In this document: piece by piece, positions 8,311-17,249 of the stretch | Layout of the letters: the number at the start of each line of letters is the position of its first letter | Position numbering within the stretch: position 1 is the stretch's first letter | Origin: a virus | IMG/VR virus record: IMGVR_UViG_3300033064_001760 | Span: 1-27,905 of that record | Reading direction: 5' to 3' (one strand) | Length of the DNA: 27,905 nucleotides | The notes under the pieces: model-generated | What the model saw: only the letters and a program-made list of their open reading frames with translations | Databases searched by the model: none | What the model was told of the DNA's origin: nothing | Translations under genes and position numbers: made by a program

Positions 8311-8706
8311 TTAGTCTCCTACGATATCCACAAATATTGTGGCAGCAGAGCCCACAGTATCACTGGAGTTATTTGTGAGGCTAATACTTATAAGATCAGT
8401 ATTTGCCAGCATGAGCTCTGTGCCTGTGATTGTTTGGGCTCCAGACCCATCATTTAGGATGAATTCTATATCAGCGTTTGCCACAGTTCCATCTGCAAAT
8501 ATTGCATAAATATGCAGAAATTTTACTGTGGTGATTCCACCCAATCCAAGTGACACTGCAGCATCGTCTTTTGCCAGAGATACATCGAACTTTAGGGGCA
8601 TGGTAGCACCAGAAACAGATACCACGTAATCCCCTTCAGCACGTTTGTTCCCCAACTCAGTCCCTTCAGCTTCGATCGTGAATTTTAGAGTTCCATTTAC
8701 TTTCAT
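8311..8706 (-). CDS. Beta-rich small virion protein, probable fibre accessory
   Basis: The protein has 131 residues, is rich in Val, Thr, Gly and Ala, and alternates hydrophobic and polar residues as in a beta sandwich. It has no cysteines, signal peptide or membrane segment. GAGG precedes the ATG by seven bases. It lies between two fibre/appendage genes in the same operon, with an 8-bp gap to the long fibre. It could be a small fibre-attachment or tip protein. The role is inferred from location only. Confidence 0.6.
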   Translation of the reverse strand: MKVNGTLKFTIEAEGTELGNKRAEGDYVVSVSGATMPLKFDVSLAKDDAAVSLGLGGITTVKFLHIYAIFADGTVANADIEFILNDGSGAQTITGTELMLANTDLISISLTNNSSDTVGSAATIFVDIVGD

Positions 8707-8725
8707 TCTATTACCTCATTCTCCG

Positions 8726-10723
8726 TTAATTCGTTCCACCAGAAGTTCCACCAATGCGGGCTCCCTTGCCCTCACTTATACCCTTCCGAACGGGTGAAGC
8801 CTCTACACCTTCAGCATAGAAGATATGGGTATCTACAGTGAAAGCAGCTTGACTGGCTCCGGTTTCAGCATCATCATAGCCATCGATCACAATCCAGCCT
8901 GCAGTTAGATCAAAATCATCGAAATCGATCTCCACTGTCCCTGTAGTTGTGAAGGTTAAAAATCTTGCCTGAGCTTCAGCATTCTCTCTGTAGATCCTAA
9001 CCAATCCGCGCTCTGAGCTATTGAGAGTCAATGCACTGACATAGAGAGCTAATTTCGTAACTGAAGCCGGGTTCACAAAGATCCTTTGCCCTAAGTATCT
9101 TGCCACTGCTCTATCGTCTGTAGCCAGAACAGAAGTCCCTGTGAGGGTAAGCACTTTTTCATTCTTACCGATAACAACACCCCCAGCGACTGAGTTGCCT
9201 GTAATGGCTTCTGTCTTGGTGTTATTGGGGAGCACTCCACGAACCCGGATATTAATCTGAGTCCCGGGAGCAGCCTGAATAGTAACTTCAGTTTGAACTA
9301 CCGAAAAAGTATTGTTAGTTAGGAATTGTGGTTGGGATCCATTTGTGGTAAAGCAGTATTCAAAAGCGATGAGACTATCACTATCTGCCCAGTCCACATA
9401 AACACCATTAGATACAGGTACAAGAGTAATCTGAGGCATTACAACATCAGCGAAATCTACTGCCTGCCCCCCATTGAGAACAGCACCCATATCCGTGAAT
9501 GCACTCTGGTTCTGGGAGAGTGAATTATCCACAGCTGCCACATATACCTGATACTTTTCACCTAATGGCTTCAGGATCCTTGTGTAGAGCTCTGCTTCTG
9601 TAGATCCTATGGCAATCACTGTATGATATTCTGGCTGGGCTCCCGCTGCAGCTACACCCTGATCTTCAATAAGCACCATTTTAACCATGTAGCTCCGGAT
9701 CCCAGAGGCATCAGTTACTTTTGCCCATCTGGGGATGATATACCCCAGCTGAGAGGTTTTCTGAACAGTTGTAAGAGTTACAAGCACAGGAGCGGAAGGG
9801 GGGGTATTATCAGCCTGCTTAATACCCTTGAGACGAACAGCAATATCAGCCCGTTTATCCGTGATTGTCAAAGTCCCGCCCGTGTTACTGACCTGAGCCA
9901 GCAGTAGATCGTGTTCATCAGCATCGTTTGCAGGATCAGCAGCTTGAACAGTGACCTTATATGAATCATCCCTGCGAGTGTATTCCGTATCACTCCCGGA
10001 TGGATATCCAGCCATGAAGTTCCCTATTACAGAATCTACTGCTACGTGCTCAATCACAATATTGTAGGTAGTGCTATCATCAGTGATATCGTATCCACCG
10101 CCACCGTTTGTAGTCTGGGGATATCCGGATTCTGTGATCCCAAATATCTCATTCCCCGCATCATTCGCTGAAGGAACTTGGAATTCTACTTCTGAGGATC
10201 CGCCTGTAGTGGGAGATTTCAGAGTGATGTAGGTTCCATCTGGATCAAAGTTACCTACTGCATCAGTCTGGAATGCAATAGTACCATAGCCAGCTGCATT
10301 GATCGCTGCCAAGATCTCCAGCAGTGTAGTGGCTGCAGCTACAGCTGCTTCAGAGCTACAATCTATCTGGGTAGCTCCAGCGTTATCGATATCCAGCTTA
10401 ATGTTTTTATTTGTGGATAGATCCAGTGTAGTGATTGCTACTGTCCCCACCACGACTGCAGAGGCAGAATCATCAGCTGGCAGATAGATCCTTTGCCCGA
10501 ATTTATCCCAGCCTACCCCAGCCTTCACTGATACAGATCCACCGCCTGCATCGATCACCTGAAGATCTGTTTCATCCAGCGAGTTTATGAATATCCCGCC
10601 TTCAGTATCCATCAGATCTATCATGCGATCCAGAATAGCTTTCACTGTCTGGGAAGCATGAAGATCAAAATTGTTATCTGTTAGCCCTGTAGAGAATAGA
10701 GCCTGTGGTGCTTTTCCGTCCAT
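8726..10723 (-). CDS. Tail appendage/baseplate protein with FNIII-like domains
   Basis: This is a 665-residue structural protein. Residues 1-95 form a helical/beta N-terminal region (VKAILDRMIDLMDTEGGIFI). Residues 97-205 form a module with L-EILAAINAAGYGTIAF and YITLKSP. That layout resembles flagellin hook-IN repeats and recurs in the gene at 26523-27614. Residues about 300-410 and 425-510 look like fibronectin type III sandwiches (DNTPPSAPVLVTL opener). Residues 520-645 form a beta-sandwich, and the C-terminus is a flexible Gly-rich tail. AAGGA precedes the start. It follows the collar-type fibre gene at 10743-12218 and probably forms part of the receptor-binding apparatus. Confidence 0.75.
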   Translation of the reverse strand: MDGKAPQALFSTGLTDNNFDLHASQTVKAILDRMIDLMDTEGGIFINSLDETDLQVIDAGGGSVSVKAGVGWDKFGQRIYLPADDSASAVVVGTVAITTLDLSTNKNIKLDIDNAGATQIDCSSEAAVAAATTLLEILAAINAAGYGTIAFQTDAVGNFDPDGTYITLKSPTTGGSSEVEFQVPSANDAGNEIFGITESGYPQTTNGGGGYDITDDSTTYNIVIEHVAVDSVIGNFMAGYPSGSDTEYTRRDDSYKVTVQAADPANDADEHDLLLAQVSNTGGTLTITDKRADIAVRLKGIKQADNTPPSAPVLVTLTTVQKTSQLGYIIPRWAKVTDASGIRSYMVKMVLIEDQGVAAAGAQPEYHTVIAIGSTEAELYTRILKPLGEKYQVYVAAVDNSLSQNQSAFTDMGAVLNGGQAVDFADVVMPQITLVPVSNGVYVDWADSDSLIAFEYCFTTNGSQPQFLTNNTFSVVQTEVTIQAAPGTQINIRVRGVLPNNTKTEAITGNSVAGGVVIGKNEKVLTLTGTSVLATDDRAVARYLGQRIFVNPASVTKLALYVSALTLNSSERGLVRIYRENAEAQARFLTFTTTGTVEIDFDDFDLTAGWIVIDGYDDAETGASQAAFTVDTHIFYAEGVEASPVRKGISEGKGARIGGTSGGTN

Positions 10724-10742
10724 GATTTATTCCTTCACGCTT

Positions 10743-12218
10743 TTAATGGTGATTCTGTATTGGGCTGTAATCGATCTTCAGCATCACTGAATATTCATTT
10801 GCATAAGAGGTCATAGGCTTGCCACACCACAAATATCCATTGCTGCTATCTACCCAAAGAACTAACCCATCTTCATTTCCTGCGACATTCTCATAAATGA
10901 TTGTCTCTGGGGATGTAGCTCCCCAGCCTGCCCGGGTAGTCCCTAATTGCGTGTAGAGAAAGCCCTGAGTGATCTGGTATCCTATTGGAGCAAACTGAGT
11001 ATCTACCATGCTGGCATCTATGCCATAATCTGTAACTCCCCCGGGCAGCGTAGTATCATTGGATGAATTCAAATACCCGGAAAAGCTAATAAATCGATCT
11101 CTCCAGTCTATGGAATCATCTATCAGGTAATTTATGAGGCTGTTAGCCACGCCCTTTTCCATCCATACAGATCCACCACCATACTTATCTGGCTGTGGGG
11201 TATCATTATCACGATTGTTTGAAGATGATCGTGAGGTTCCCGGGTTTTGACCCACCAGAGCAGCCTTTGCAAGCATCCCAGCATCGCCATCTACACCTGT
11301 AGAGAGTAGAGGTATATCCCCATGTGCGAGCCCTACTTCTACATTCAATAGGGTTGTGGATAGCTTCCCGGTTGTTTTAGTCACCACCAGCTGAGGGATC
11401 ATCAGGTTCCCGGTTCCCACTTCCTTATCCAGAAGTGTTGTATGGAGCCCGGTAGCACCCTTTGCAGAGAGTAGTTTGGGGATCTGCCCATCAGCATACC
11501 CCTGAGCGATATTCTGCAGGGATGTATGGATCCTTCCAGATTCCACGTTTGCAGAAAGGATTGGGATCTGCCCACCAGAGGATCCAGCATGGTATCCATC
11601 CAGCTTGTCAGCATTTTTTCCAGTTAGATCTCTGGGTATTGCATCCAGCCTAAGTGTATTCTCAGATCGTCCATCCAGTTCCAGATATGGGATCTGATTC
11701 CTACCAAAACCAACATGATATCCATCCACCTTGTCAGCATCCAGATTCGTAATCATCGGCTTTGCGGATGATACGCTCTGGGTGCTATTGTCAGTGAGAA
11801 CAGTAGATCCAGATCCAGCTTTCGTATTGATCGCTGTCATTAGTTCCTGCAATGCAGTTTCCACGTTTGTAGCTGTGATCAGAGCTCCACTGTCCACAAT
11901 ATCGACCTGTGCTGCAGTGACTGCATGGGGATCTGCTACGCTATCCATGTGATCCTGAATTGCACTCATCCCATGCTGGAACAGTGCGACAAAAACAGTA
12001 TCCGCATAAACTTCATAGATCCCCTGAGTGATCGCTGCCACACCCACATTTGTTTCATATTTGTATTTGCCTGTTACACCGATCTCAGTGAGGGCAATAG
12101 CACCCCCGGGGTATGCTCCACCGTGGAGTACAATTTCCACAGTTTTCCCGGTATCTACTGCTCCAGTTGTAAAATCAGTGAGTGTAATTAAAAGATTTGG
12201 TGCTGCTAATGTACCCAT
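10743..12218 (-). CDS. Tail fibre protein with DGYH and IPxL repeats
   Basis: This 491-residue protein has an N-terminal beta domain (1-80). A linker of a common phage fibre type follows (DPHAVTAAQVDIVDSGALITATNVETALQEL region, 96-126). Then come two NADK(L/V)DGYH motifs near 158-168 and 202-210, characteristic of many tail fibres, and about five repeats containing (Q/D)IPxL between 173 and 315. A C-terminal domain from 340 to 491 ends with GNEDGLVLWVDSSNGYLWCG. The start has AGAGGT at good spacing. It comes directly after the tail protein I gene, the usual place for the first fibre gene in P2/Mu-like tails. Confidence 0.85.
   Translation of the reverse strand: MGTLAAPNLLITLTDFTTGAVDTGKTVEIVLHGGAYPGGAIALTEIGVTGKYKYETNVGVAAITQGIYEVYADTVFVALFQHGMSAIQDHMDSVADPHAVTAAQVDIVDSGALITATNVETALQELMTAINTKAGSGSTVLTDNSTQSVSSAKPMITNLDADKVDGYHVGFGRNQIPYLELDGRSENTLRLDAIPRDLTGKNADKLDGYHAGSSGGQIPILSANVESGRIHTSLQNIAQGYADGQIPKLLSAKGATGLHTTLLDKEVGTGNLMIPQLVVTKTTGKLSTTLLNVEVGLAHGDIPLLSTGVDGDAGMLAKAALVGQNPGTSRSSSNNRDNDTPQPDKYGGGSVWMEKGVANSLINYLIDDSIDWRDRFISFSGYLNSSNDTTLPGGVTDYGIDASMVDTQFAPIGYQITQGFLYTQLGTTRAGWGATSPETIIYENVAGNEDGLVLWVDSSNGYLWCGKPMTSYANEYSVMLKIDYSPIQNHH
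11274..11702 (-). repeat. About five degenerate ~29-residue repeats in a tail fibre
   Basis: Within residues 173-315 the segments NQIPYLELDG, GQIPILSANV, GQIPKLLSAK, LMIPQLVVTK and GDIPLLSTGV recur at about 27-40 residue spacing. Each is followed by a T-x-L or similar turn. The spacing is irregular between the first two units because a DGYH segment is inserted. This looks like a beta-structured shaft built from repeated strands. Confidence 0.65.
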
Positions 12219-12229
12219 TTTATACCTCT

Positions 12230-13303
12230 TTAATTTCCAAATTCTGGTTCAAAGAAAGCTGATCCCCGGGGCTCTTCACCGTATAACCATTGATCGGATG
12301 TGAGTCCCTTCAAAACGAACCGCTTAAATATGTAATGTGCCAAACTCTCATAGCCCGGATCTATTGTTAATTCCAGCTTAAACTGTGCATATCTCAAAAG
12401 CTCTGCATCTGGAATAAATTGGTTCCTTCCGTATGGAGCCCATGAGCCCCACGCTATTTCATCTGAAGAGAACCGCACTGAGACTACCAGTGAATAAGAC
12501 AGATCCCAGTGAGCATAATCGATCCAGTCTGCTATCCACTTGTAAGAGGCAAAGGTAGCACCCAGATCCATGTTCCCCAGCTGATAGCTACAGACTGATT
12601 CTGAGGGGATCAGACAATTCTGGTGAAATGAAAAGCCACTGTTTGTAATCGTGTATGATCCGCCATCGTCTAACTCAGATCCACGTACTGATTTGAAGCC
12701 CGCTGCCCCGCCATAAACAGCTGTATAGTCGATCCCGTCCTTATAGTGGAAGGGTACGATAGCTTTGATAGCAGTTTCGATAATTGATTCACTCTCTGGA
12801 GAGTCATTCCATAGATGGATCCAGCCAGTTCCAATTCCGCCTAATCCCCAGCCTACACCTATGGGATTGATCCCTATAGCCATCTGCATTGTAACCTTGT
12901 AGGGAGATACCAGAGCTCTCTGCCCGCCTTCAGTGATCAGCCCATCTTCAGTCCCCCGCTGCTGGTGGGTTTGGATCGCATTGTGGATCCGGATCGCCAT
13001 GATGTAGTTATTATCTTCAGGATGCCTTTTAAGCCCATAATCAGCAGCCAGAGCATCCAGCAGTAGAGCATCCCCGTCCTTCGTGGGGGAGAGGGCATTT
13101 TTAAAATCTTCCAGATCACGGATAAATAGATCTATCACGTATCCGATCGCACTTAACAAATTATCCAGAACAGCGTTCCGGGTAATTGTCTCAGGCAGCT
13201 TCATTAAAAGTTTATCATAACTCTTCCTGTGCTGCATTTGGGCGAGATCTGAAACCTCTGTTTGCAGAGAGCCATAGATTATTTGTGCTTCAGTTTGAGC
13301 CAT
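12230..13303 (-). CDS. Baseplate/tail protein I (P2 gpI-like) with C-terminal beta domain
   Basis: The protein has 357 residues. Residues 1-130 are helical with the signature of the tail protein I family: LDALAADYGL, then a helix and HQQRGTEDGL near 113-121, equivalent to the conserved RKGT motif that precedes the fold in P2 gpI. Residues 230-345 form a beta domain (SSDEIAWGSWAPYGRNQFIP) of a kind seen in phage baseplate proteins that contact fibres. GGAG precedes the start. The gene follows baseplate J and precedes the first fibre gene, matching the P2/Mu order J-I-fibre. It probably joins fibres to the baseplate wedge. Confidence 0.85.
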   Translation of the reverse strand: MAQTEAQIIYGSLQTEVSDLAQMQHRKSYDKLLMKLPETITRNAVLDNLLSAIGYVIDLFIRDLEDFKNALSPTKDGDALLLDALAADYGLKRHPEDNNYIMAIRIHNAIQTHQQRGTEDGLITEGGQRALVSPYKVTMQMAIGINPIGVGWGLGGIGTGWIHLWNDSPESESIIETAIKAIVPFHYKDGIDYTAVYGGAAGFKSVRGSELDDGGSYTITNSGFSFHQNCLIPSESVCSYQLGNMDLGATFASYKWIADWIDYAHWDLSYSLVVSVRFSSDEIAWGSWAPYGRNQFIPDAELLRYAQFKLELTIDPGYESLAHYIFKRFVLKGLTSDQWLYGEEPRGSAFFEPEFGN

Positions 13304-13306
13304 ATT

Positions 13307-14374
13307 TTACTCCGTTACACTCACTGAACCGATTTTGGGAAGAGAGTATGCACCCACTGCCACATTTGAAGCAGGGATGAATGCAGATCTCCGCATATCT
13401 GATACACCCAGACTATTATTCACCAGACTGTAGAGATCACTGAAATCCACATCAGTTCCCCAGTCCCATTCTCTATAATCCATATACAGCTGGAGATTCG
13501 TGATCACGTTATCCCGAACTGCATTAATATTGTAACCAGAATATAATATCACTTCTGAAGTGATATTTACCAAAGTCCATGTAATGTTCAGACATACTAC
13601 CACAATCCCCAGAGGGGCTTTGTGCTGGATGGATGCTGCCATCGTGGATAGTTGGGTATCTGTGAAGAGCCCGCCATTATTTCGTAGGCAGTGAACCACT
13701 ACAGTTTTCTGGGAATAACTGGGGTGATTAATCTGAGGCTTTGCCCGGATCAGTTCAGTATGAGATTCCTGTGCCCAGCTTTCATAGCTGGCTTCTATTC
13801 CCTGTGATAAGGTTGCCAGCTGAGTGATCGCCCGGTTCCTGAGAAGTTCATCAGATTCCTGATCATATCCGCCTATGGATGGGGTATCATTTGATACAGT
13901 AGTAAGCCCAGATACAATATCCACCATAACTGAGATCTGATTTGCCTTGATCATACTTGAGGATCCTGCAATAGTTGCTTGGCATGAGAGAGTGAGCTTC
14001 CCGTTTGCTGCGAGTGTAGATTCCTCAGTAGTGGCATACTCTTGCCCGGATGGAGTCCCCACCTTTGTCCCCAGTGGGATCGTAGTGCCTGCTACACCGC
14101 TAAAAATCACAGGGACGGTAGAGAACGATGCTGCTCTCCGCTTCATGGATCTGGGAGCTACAGCAAGTTCTAAATCATCGCCATTTGCAAGCATGATCCG
14201 TGCGGATCTGAATACTTGGTGAACATTGTAATACAGCTGTGCAAGCTGGGCTGATATCGCATTGAACAAAGCCCGCGCTACTCCACCTTTGTTAAAATTA
14301 GTGATACTGGAAGTATTATTCCGTGACCACTCAATCATTTCAGACATAATTTTTGTACGTGTTTTGATTATCAT
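13307..14374 (-). CDS. Baseplate J-like protein (baseplate wedge, gpJ/gp47-like)
   Basis: This 355-residue protein has the family hallmark near residues 95-118 (AGTTIPLGTKVGTPSGQEYA), in which a Gly-rich turn leads into a beta domain. This is followed by GLTTVSND with SIGGYDQESDELLRNRAI, the conserved G..(E/D)..ESDEELR region near 155-185. These are the standard landmarks of the baseplate J family (P2 gpJ, Mu gp47). Its role is a structural wedge protein of the baseplate. The start overlaps the upstream gp25-type gene by 4 bp (ATGA), implying translational coupling. Later in-frame ATGs exist but have no better ribosome-binding site. Confidence 0.9.
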   Translation of the reverse strand: MIIKTRTKIMSEMIEWSRNNTSSITNFNKGGVARALFNAISAQLAQLYYNVHQVFRSARIMLANGDDLELAVAPRSMKRRAASFSTVPVIFSGVAGTTIPLGTKVGTPSGQEYATTEESTLAANGKLTLSCQATIAGSSSMIKANQISVMVDIVSGLTTVSNDTPSIGGYDQESDELLRNRAITQLATLSQGIEASYESWAQESHTELIRAKPQINHPSYSQKTVVVHCLRNNGGLFTDTQLSTMAASIQHKAPLGIVVVCLNITWTLVNITSEVILYSGYNINAVRDNVITNLQLYMDYREWDWGTDVDFSDLYSLVNNSLGVSDMRRSAFIPASNVAVGAYSLPKIGSVSVTE

Positions 14375-15684
14375 AGCGAGTCCAGATTCATTTTAAGTTG
14401 CGCCTCTGTTTGGTGATTAATTGCTTCCACCTGTGCAGATAGCTTGATTGCATCTTCCACCTTTGTCACTACCACATTGCTGACTGACTTCACCCGGGGA
14501 TCGGTCATAAGTGCTCTGGTGACTTCCGGAGCCAACATACTCCCCATAACTTGGGGGATCGATGCCTGCTCCAGAGTTAAAATATTATTGCCAAAATCCT
14601 CATCTTCTGCGATGGCTCCCAGTGGAGTCTGCAGGATATTATCCAGCCCCTGCATGAAGGTATTTGTGTAGTTCAGAACTGTGAGATCTCCATCTATAAC
14701 ATCTAAGGTATTTGGGAGATCCTTACCCAGCACATTGATCCCTTGCTGTGCATCCAGAACAAAGTTTGCTGCTACCCGTTCCACATCCAAAGAATTCAGA
14801 TATGGGATCTTCAGTGCCATGCCATCCCATTCAGATCCCAGAATATCCATTGGCTCCAGATCATTGAACTCCATGATCAGATGAACTTTGTCTGAGCTCC
14901 CGAGTTCCCGGGCAGCTATCCGCTCTATGGATTCATTTTTCCGGACATAAACTGTCTTAACTGGAGTCTCAATTTTATTAGTGTCCGAACTGGTAGCAGT
15001 CCTGTAATAAGCGGGGAGCACAAGCAGCGTTTCAAGTTCCAGAGTGAGAGTATCGAACATCACTAAAAGCCCTGAGAAATCTGTTAAGCCCCGGCTGCTA
15101 TTTGAATTGATCTCAAACTGGCTTTTTCCAATAACATCCGGATTTAATTTTGCCCCTACCCGGTATGCCCATGAAGTCAGCTTCTCAGTTCTGGGTTCAT
15201 CATTGACAAAGGATGATCCTGCATTTTCCAGCAAACCACTTACCCGGCTATCCATTTTCTCCAGTAGATCCAGTGCCCGCCTGATTGTTTCCATCGCATT
15301 TGTGACCCTGCGTAGGGATGCCCGTGTTTTAGTTATTGTGGATCCAGATCTATCTGGAGACGTATCCCCAAAAAGGGTATGGTTTGCCATTGGGTTCCGG
15401 GTATCAGAATAGAACTCTTCAAATAGCCTGGAAAAGATTTCACCGCTTGCGTATGCATGGATCGCTGGAACAGCATCATAGATATCCAGCAAGAGTAATT
15501 GGAATTCTTTGAATGTTGCGCGGATCCCGGCTGCTGATATGGTAGCTGCAAAGTTTGGTGATTTAATGAATCCTGCTGTAGATGCAGCTGCAGCACGGTT
15601 CTGCATGAGCACAGAAGTTTTCTCCTGTGGAACCATTGTCATTGCTTCATTTTGCCGTTCATTCGCATTTTGAGGTATAGCCAT
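14371..15684 (-). CDS. Baseplate wedge fusion: helical N-domain, LysM-like domain, gp25/gpW-like domain
   Basis: This 437-residue protein combines modules that are usually separate. Residues 1-225 are mainly helical and unrecognised. Residues 243-296 resemble LysM (VKTVYVRKNESIERIAAREL, then an LIMEFNDLEPMDIL segment). In contractile baseplates such a domain usually binds the hub or spike rather than peptidoglycan. Residues 330-430 match the gp25/gpW wedge domain: a helix with MQGLDNILQTPLGAI, an EDFGNNI segment, and ALMTDPRVKSVSNVVV, the conserved DPRV signature. It is positioned immediately before baseplate J, where gp25/gpW homologues normally lie. The start overlaps the previous stop as TAATG. 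Confidence 0.85.
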   Translation of the reverse strand: MAIPQNANERQNEAMTMVPQEKTSVLMQNRAAAASTAGFIKSPNFAATISAAGIRATFKEFQLLLLDIYDAVPAIHAYASGEIFSRLFEEFYSDTRNPMANHTLFGDTSPDRSGSTITKTRASLRRVTNAMETIRRALDLLEKMDSRVSGLLENAGSSFVNDEPRTEKLTSWAYRVGAKLNPDVIGKSQFEINSNSSRGLTDFSGLLVMFDTLTLELETLLVLPAYYRTATSSDTNKIETPVKTVYVRKNESIERIAARELGSSDKVHLIMEFNDLEPMDILGSEWDGMALKIPYLNSLDVERVAANFVLDAQQGINVLGKDLPNTLDVIDGDLTVLNYTNTFMQGLDNILQTPLGAIAEDEDFGNNILTLEQASIPQVMGSMLAPEVTRALMTDPRVKSVSNVVVTKVEDAIKLSAQVEAINHQTEAQLKMNLDSL

Positions 15685-16364
15685 TATACTGATACCTTCC
15701 CGAGATCACCCAGATTAGATCCAGCACCGGATGCTCCACCGGGGAGAACTGTAATAGCCTTCCCCTTCAAATTGATAGCTGCCTTTGTAGCTGCCCCCTG
15801 AGCTTTGGAGATTCCTTCAGCTGCCCCGGATTTTAAGCTATCCACAAGATCCTTTACTGGATCCAGCAGTGGACTGGCTGAGATAGGTCTGAGAGCAGTG
15901 GCTTTGAGTGAATACACCCAGAGCATATTTCTGGTTGTAGTTTGGGATACATTAAACTCCATGAGCTCTACTTCATAGTAATGCATGGCATTGTGAGCCA
16001 TTAGCCATACTGTGGGATACTCTCCCTTATCATTGGCTTCATGACTAACATCCACCAGCCATTCCAGATACTTCACCCAGCCAAAGCCATTAAAAACAGA
16101 TTTGGATCCAATGAATCCTTTTGACTTGTATCCGAACGTGCCCTGTATAGTGACTGGGGATGGAGCCATGCCATATTTGTCCACCCATCCACCGCCCTTA
16201 GTTGGGGTAACTGTGGTGAGGTATTGCTTCAGCATCATGTATGATTCTGGCATGATGGGGAAGTGTAGAACCAGAGGGATCAGGATCCCCAGAGCATCAT
16301 GGTTCATAACTACCAGAGTCAGCATATTTGGGGGATTATTAACTACTGGGGGTATCTGTGGCAT
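15684..16364 (-). CDS. Baseplate/tail-completion protein
   Basis: This is a 226-residue protein starting MPQIPPVVNNPP. The frame could start five codons earlier at a TTG (16379). The ATG at 16364 has GGGGTGG upstream and overlaps the preceding stop as TAATG, so I prefer it. Residues 20-170 contain an N-terminal beta domain and a segment of the type VDKYGMAPSPVTIQGTFG, YLEWLVDVSHEAN and HNAMHYYEVELMEFNVSQ. I associate these with contractile-tail baseplate proteins that carry a substrate-like beta sandwich next to the hub. The C-terminal 50 residues are Gly/Ala/Lys-rich and flexible. Its position between spike and gp25-type gene supports a baseplate role. The exact homologue is uncertain. Confidence 0.65.
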   Translation of the reverse strand: MPQIPPVVNNPPNMLTLVVMNHDALGILIPLVLHFPIMPESYMMLKQYLTTVTPTKGGGWVDKYGMAPSPVTIQGTFGYKSKGFIGSKSVFNGFGWVKYLEWLVDVSHEANDKGEYPTVWLMAHNAMHYYEVELMEFNVSQTTTRNMLWVYSLKATALRPISASPLLDPVKDLVDSLKSGAAEGISKAQGAATKAAINLKGKAITVLPGGASGAGSNLGDLGKVSV

Positions 16365-16603
16365 TATTCCACCCCACAATCTACTTCATCGACATTAGCC
16401 ACGCCTAAAGCTGGAGCTCCGGATCCGCCCGTGACGGTTTCAATAAAGCTGCCAGATGGAACCGTGATATCCAGATTCTCTTTGATATATTCCACGATCG
16501 CATCACACATCGCTAACTGAGCAGCATCCGGGGATGATTCAGAAGTGAGCCCTTCCATCTTCTGCTGCATTTTATTTTTTAGTCCATCAGCTGATAATGA
16601 CAT
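16364..16603 (-). CDS. Small baseplate-region protein of unknown function
   Basis: This 79-residue protein has a helical N-terminal half (residues 5-45, LKNKMQQKMEGL and AQLAMCDAIVEYIKENL) and a Gly-rich C-terminal half ending ALGVANVDEVDCGVE. Proteins of this size and layout commonly follow the spike gene in contractile-tail phages, but I know of no proven role. AAGG precedes the ATG, which lies next to the TAA stop of the spike gene. It is coupled downstream by TAATG. Confidence 0.65.
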   Translation of the reverse strand: MSLSADGLKNKMQQKMEGLTSESSPDAAQLAMCDAIVEYIKENLDITVPSGSFIETVTGGSGAPALGVANVDEVDCGVE

Positions 16604-16604
16604 A

Positions 16605-17249
16605 TTAAGCCTTCACGTTTGTATTGCCTATGAAGTGATCCAGCCCCGTGTAGAAGCACTTGGGGATATTATTCAGGATCAGCTTCACTAAATTACTTCC
16701 GAGCTCTACCGTGCCAGATGCATCGATCTTGGCATCCCCTGTAGCAGTGGCAATAATATCCTTAGCGTTTACTGTTACATCCCCCTCAGATGTAATAACC
16801 GCTCCAGTGGGAACATCCAGAGTCAAAGCACCCTTTGCCAGAATGTTAATATTCCCTCCCTCTTCACCTTCCACATTGAGATTCAGGTTCAGGGATCCGG
16901 AAGCTCCAGATAGGGAGAGGATGAGATCTCCATCATTGTTTGTAGTGAACTGCAGCTTGGCAGTCACTGTGCCCTCTTCATCCTTCACTTCATGGATGAA
17001 GTTTATGGCATCTAATACACTTGCCTCATCTGTAATACGTGGATCCTTTGGCAGCATTAGGGTGTTCATGATCACTGGGCTATCAGCTTCACCATGCAGA
17101 TAGTCCACCAGCACAAAATCCCTTTCCTTCAGATTTCTATACACGGATCCAGCGATCTTCACTCCCCGCTGTTTCTCATGAGTATCCCTGTACATGATAT
17201 CCGCTGTCATTTTGACAGGATCTATTCCGATTACTACAGCATCTTTCAA
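16605..17249 (-). CDS. Baseplate spike (gpV/gp5-like puncturing protein)
   Basis: The protein has 214 residues. Residues 1-75 fit an OB-fold (DAVVIGIDPVKMTADIMYRD, GSVYRNLKERDFVLVDYLHG). Residues 110-195 are a regular run of short beta strands rich in Gly, Asn and Asp (LNLNLNVEGEEGGNINILAK and on), as in the triple-stranded beta-helix of gpV/gp5 spikes. The C-terminal YTGLDHFIGNTNVKA resembles the metal-binding tips of such spikes (H206). The start is a TTG at 17249. It overlaps the hub gene's stop as TTGA, and AGGGAG lies six bases upstream, so the non-ATG start is well supported. The trimer probably sits at the tip of the tail tube and pierces the host envelope. Confidence 0.85.
   Translation of the reverse strand: MKDAVVIGIDPVKMTADIMYRDTHEKQRGVKIAGSVYRNLKERDFVLVDYLHGEADSPVIMNTLMLPKDPRITDEASVLDAINFIHEVKDEEGTVTAKLQFTTNNDGDLILSLSGASGSLNLNLNVEGEEGGNINILAKGALTLDVPTGAVITSEGDVTVNAKDIIATATGDAKIDASGTVELGSNLVKLILNNIPKCFYTGLDHFIGNTNVKA

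Noticed and set aside
11402-11614. Alternative minus-strand frame inside the fibre gene
   Set aside because: It is fully contained in the fibre frame, has no ribosome-binding site and no recognisable content.
16365-16379. Upstream TTG start giving five extra residues to the baseplate protein
   Set aside because: The TTG lacks a ribosome-binding site, whereas the ATG at 16364 has GGGGTGG and a TAATG overlap.
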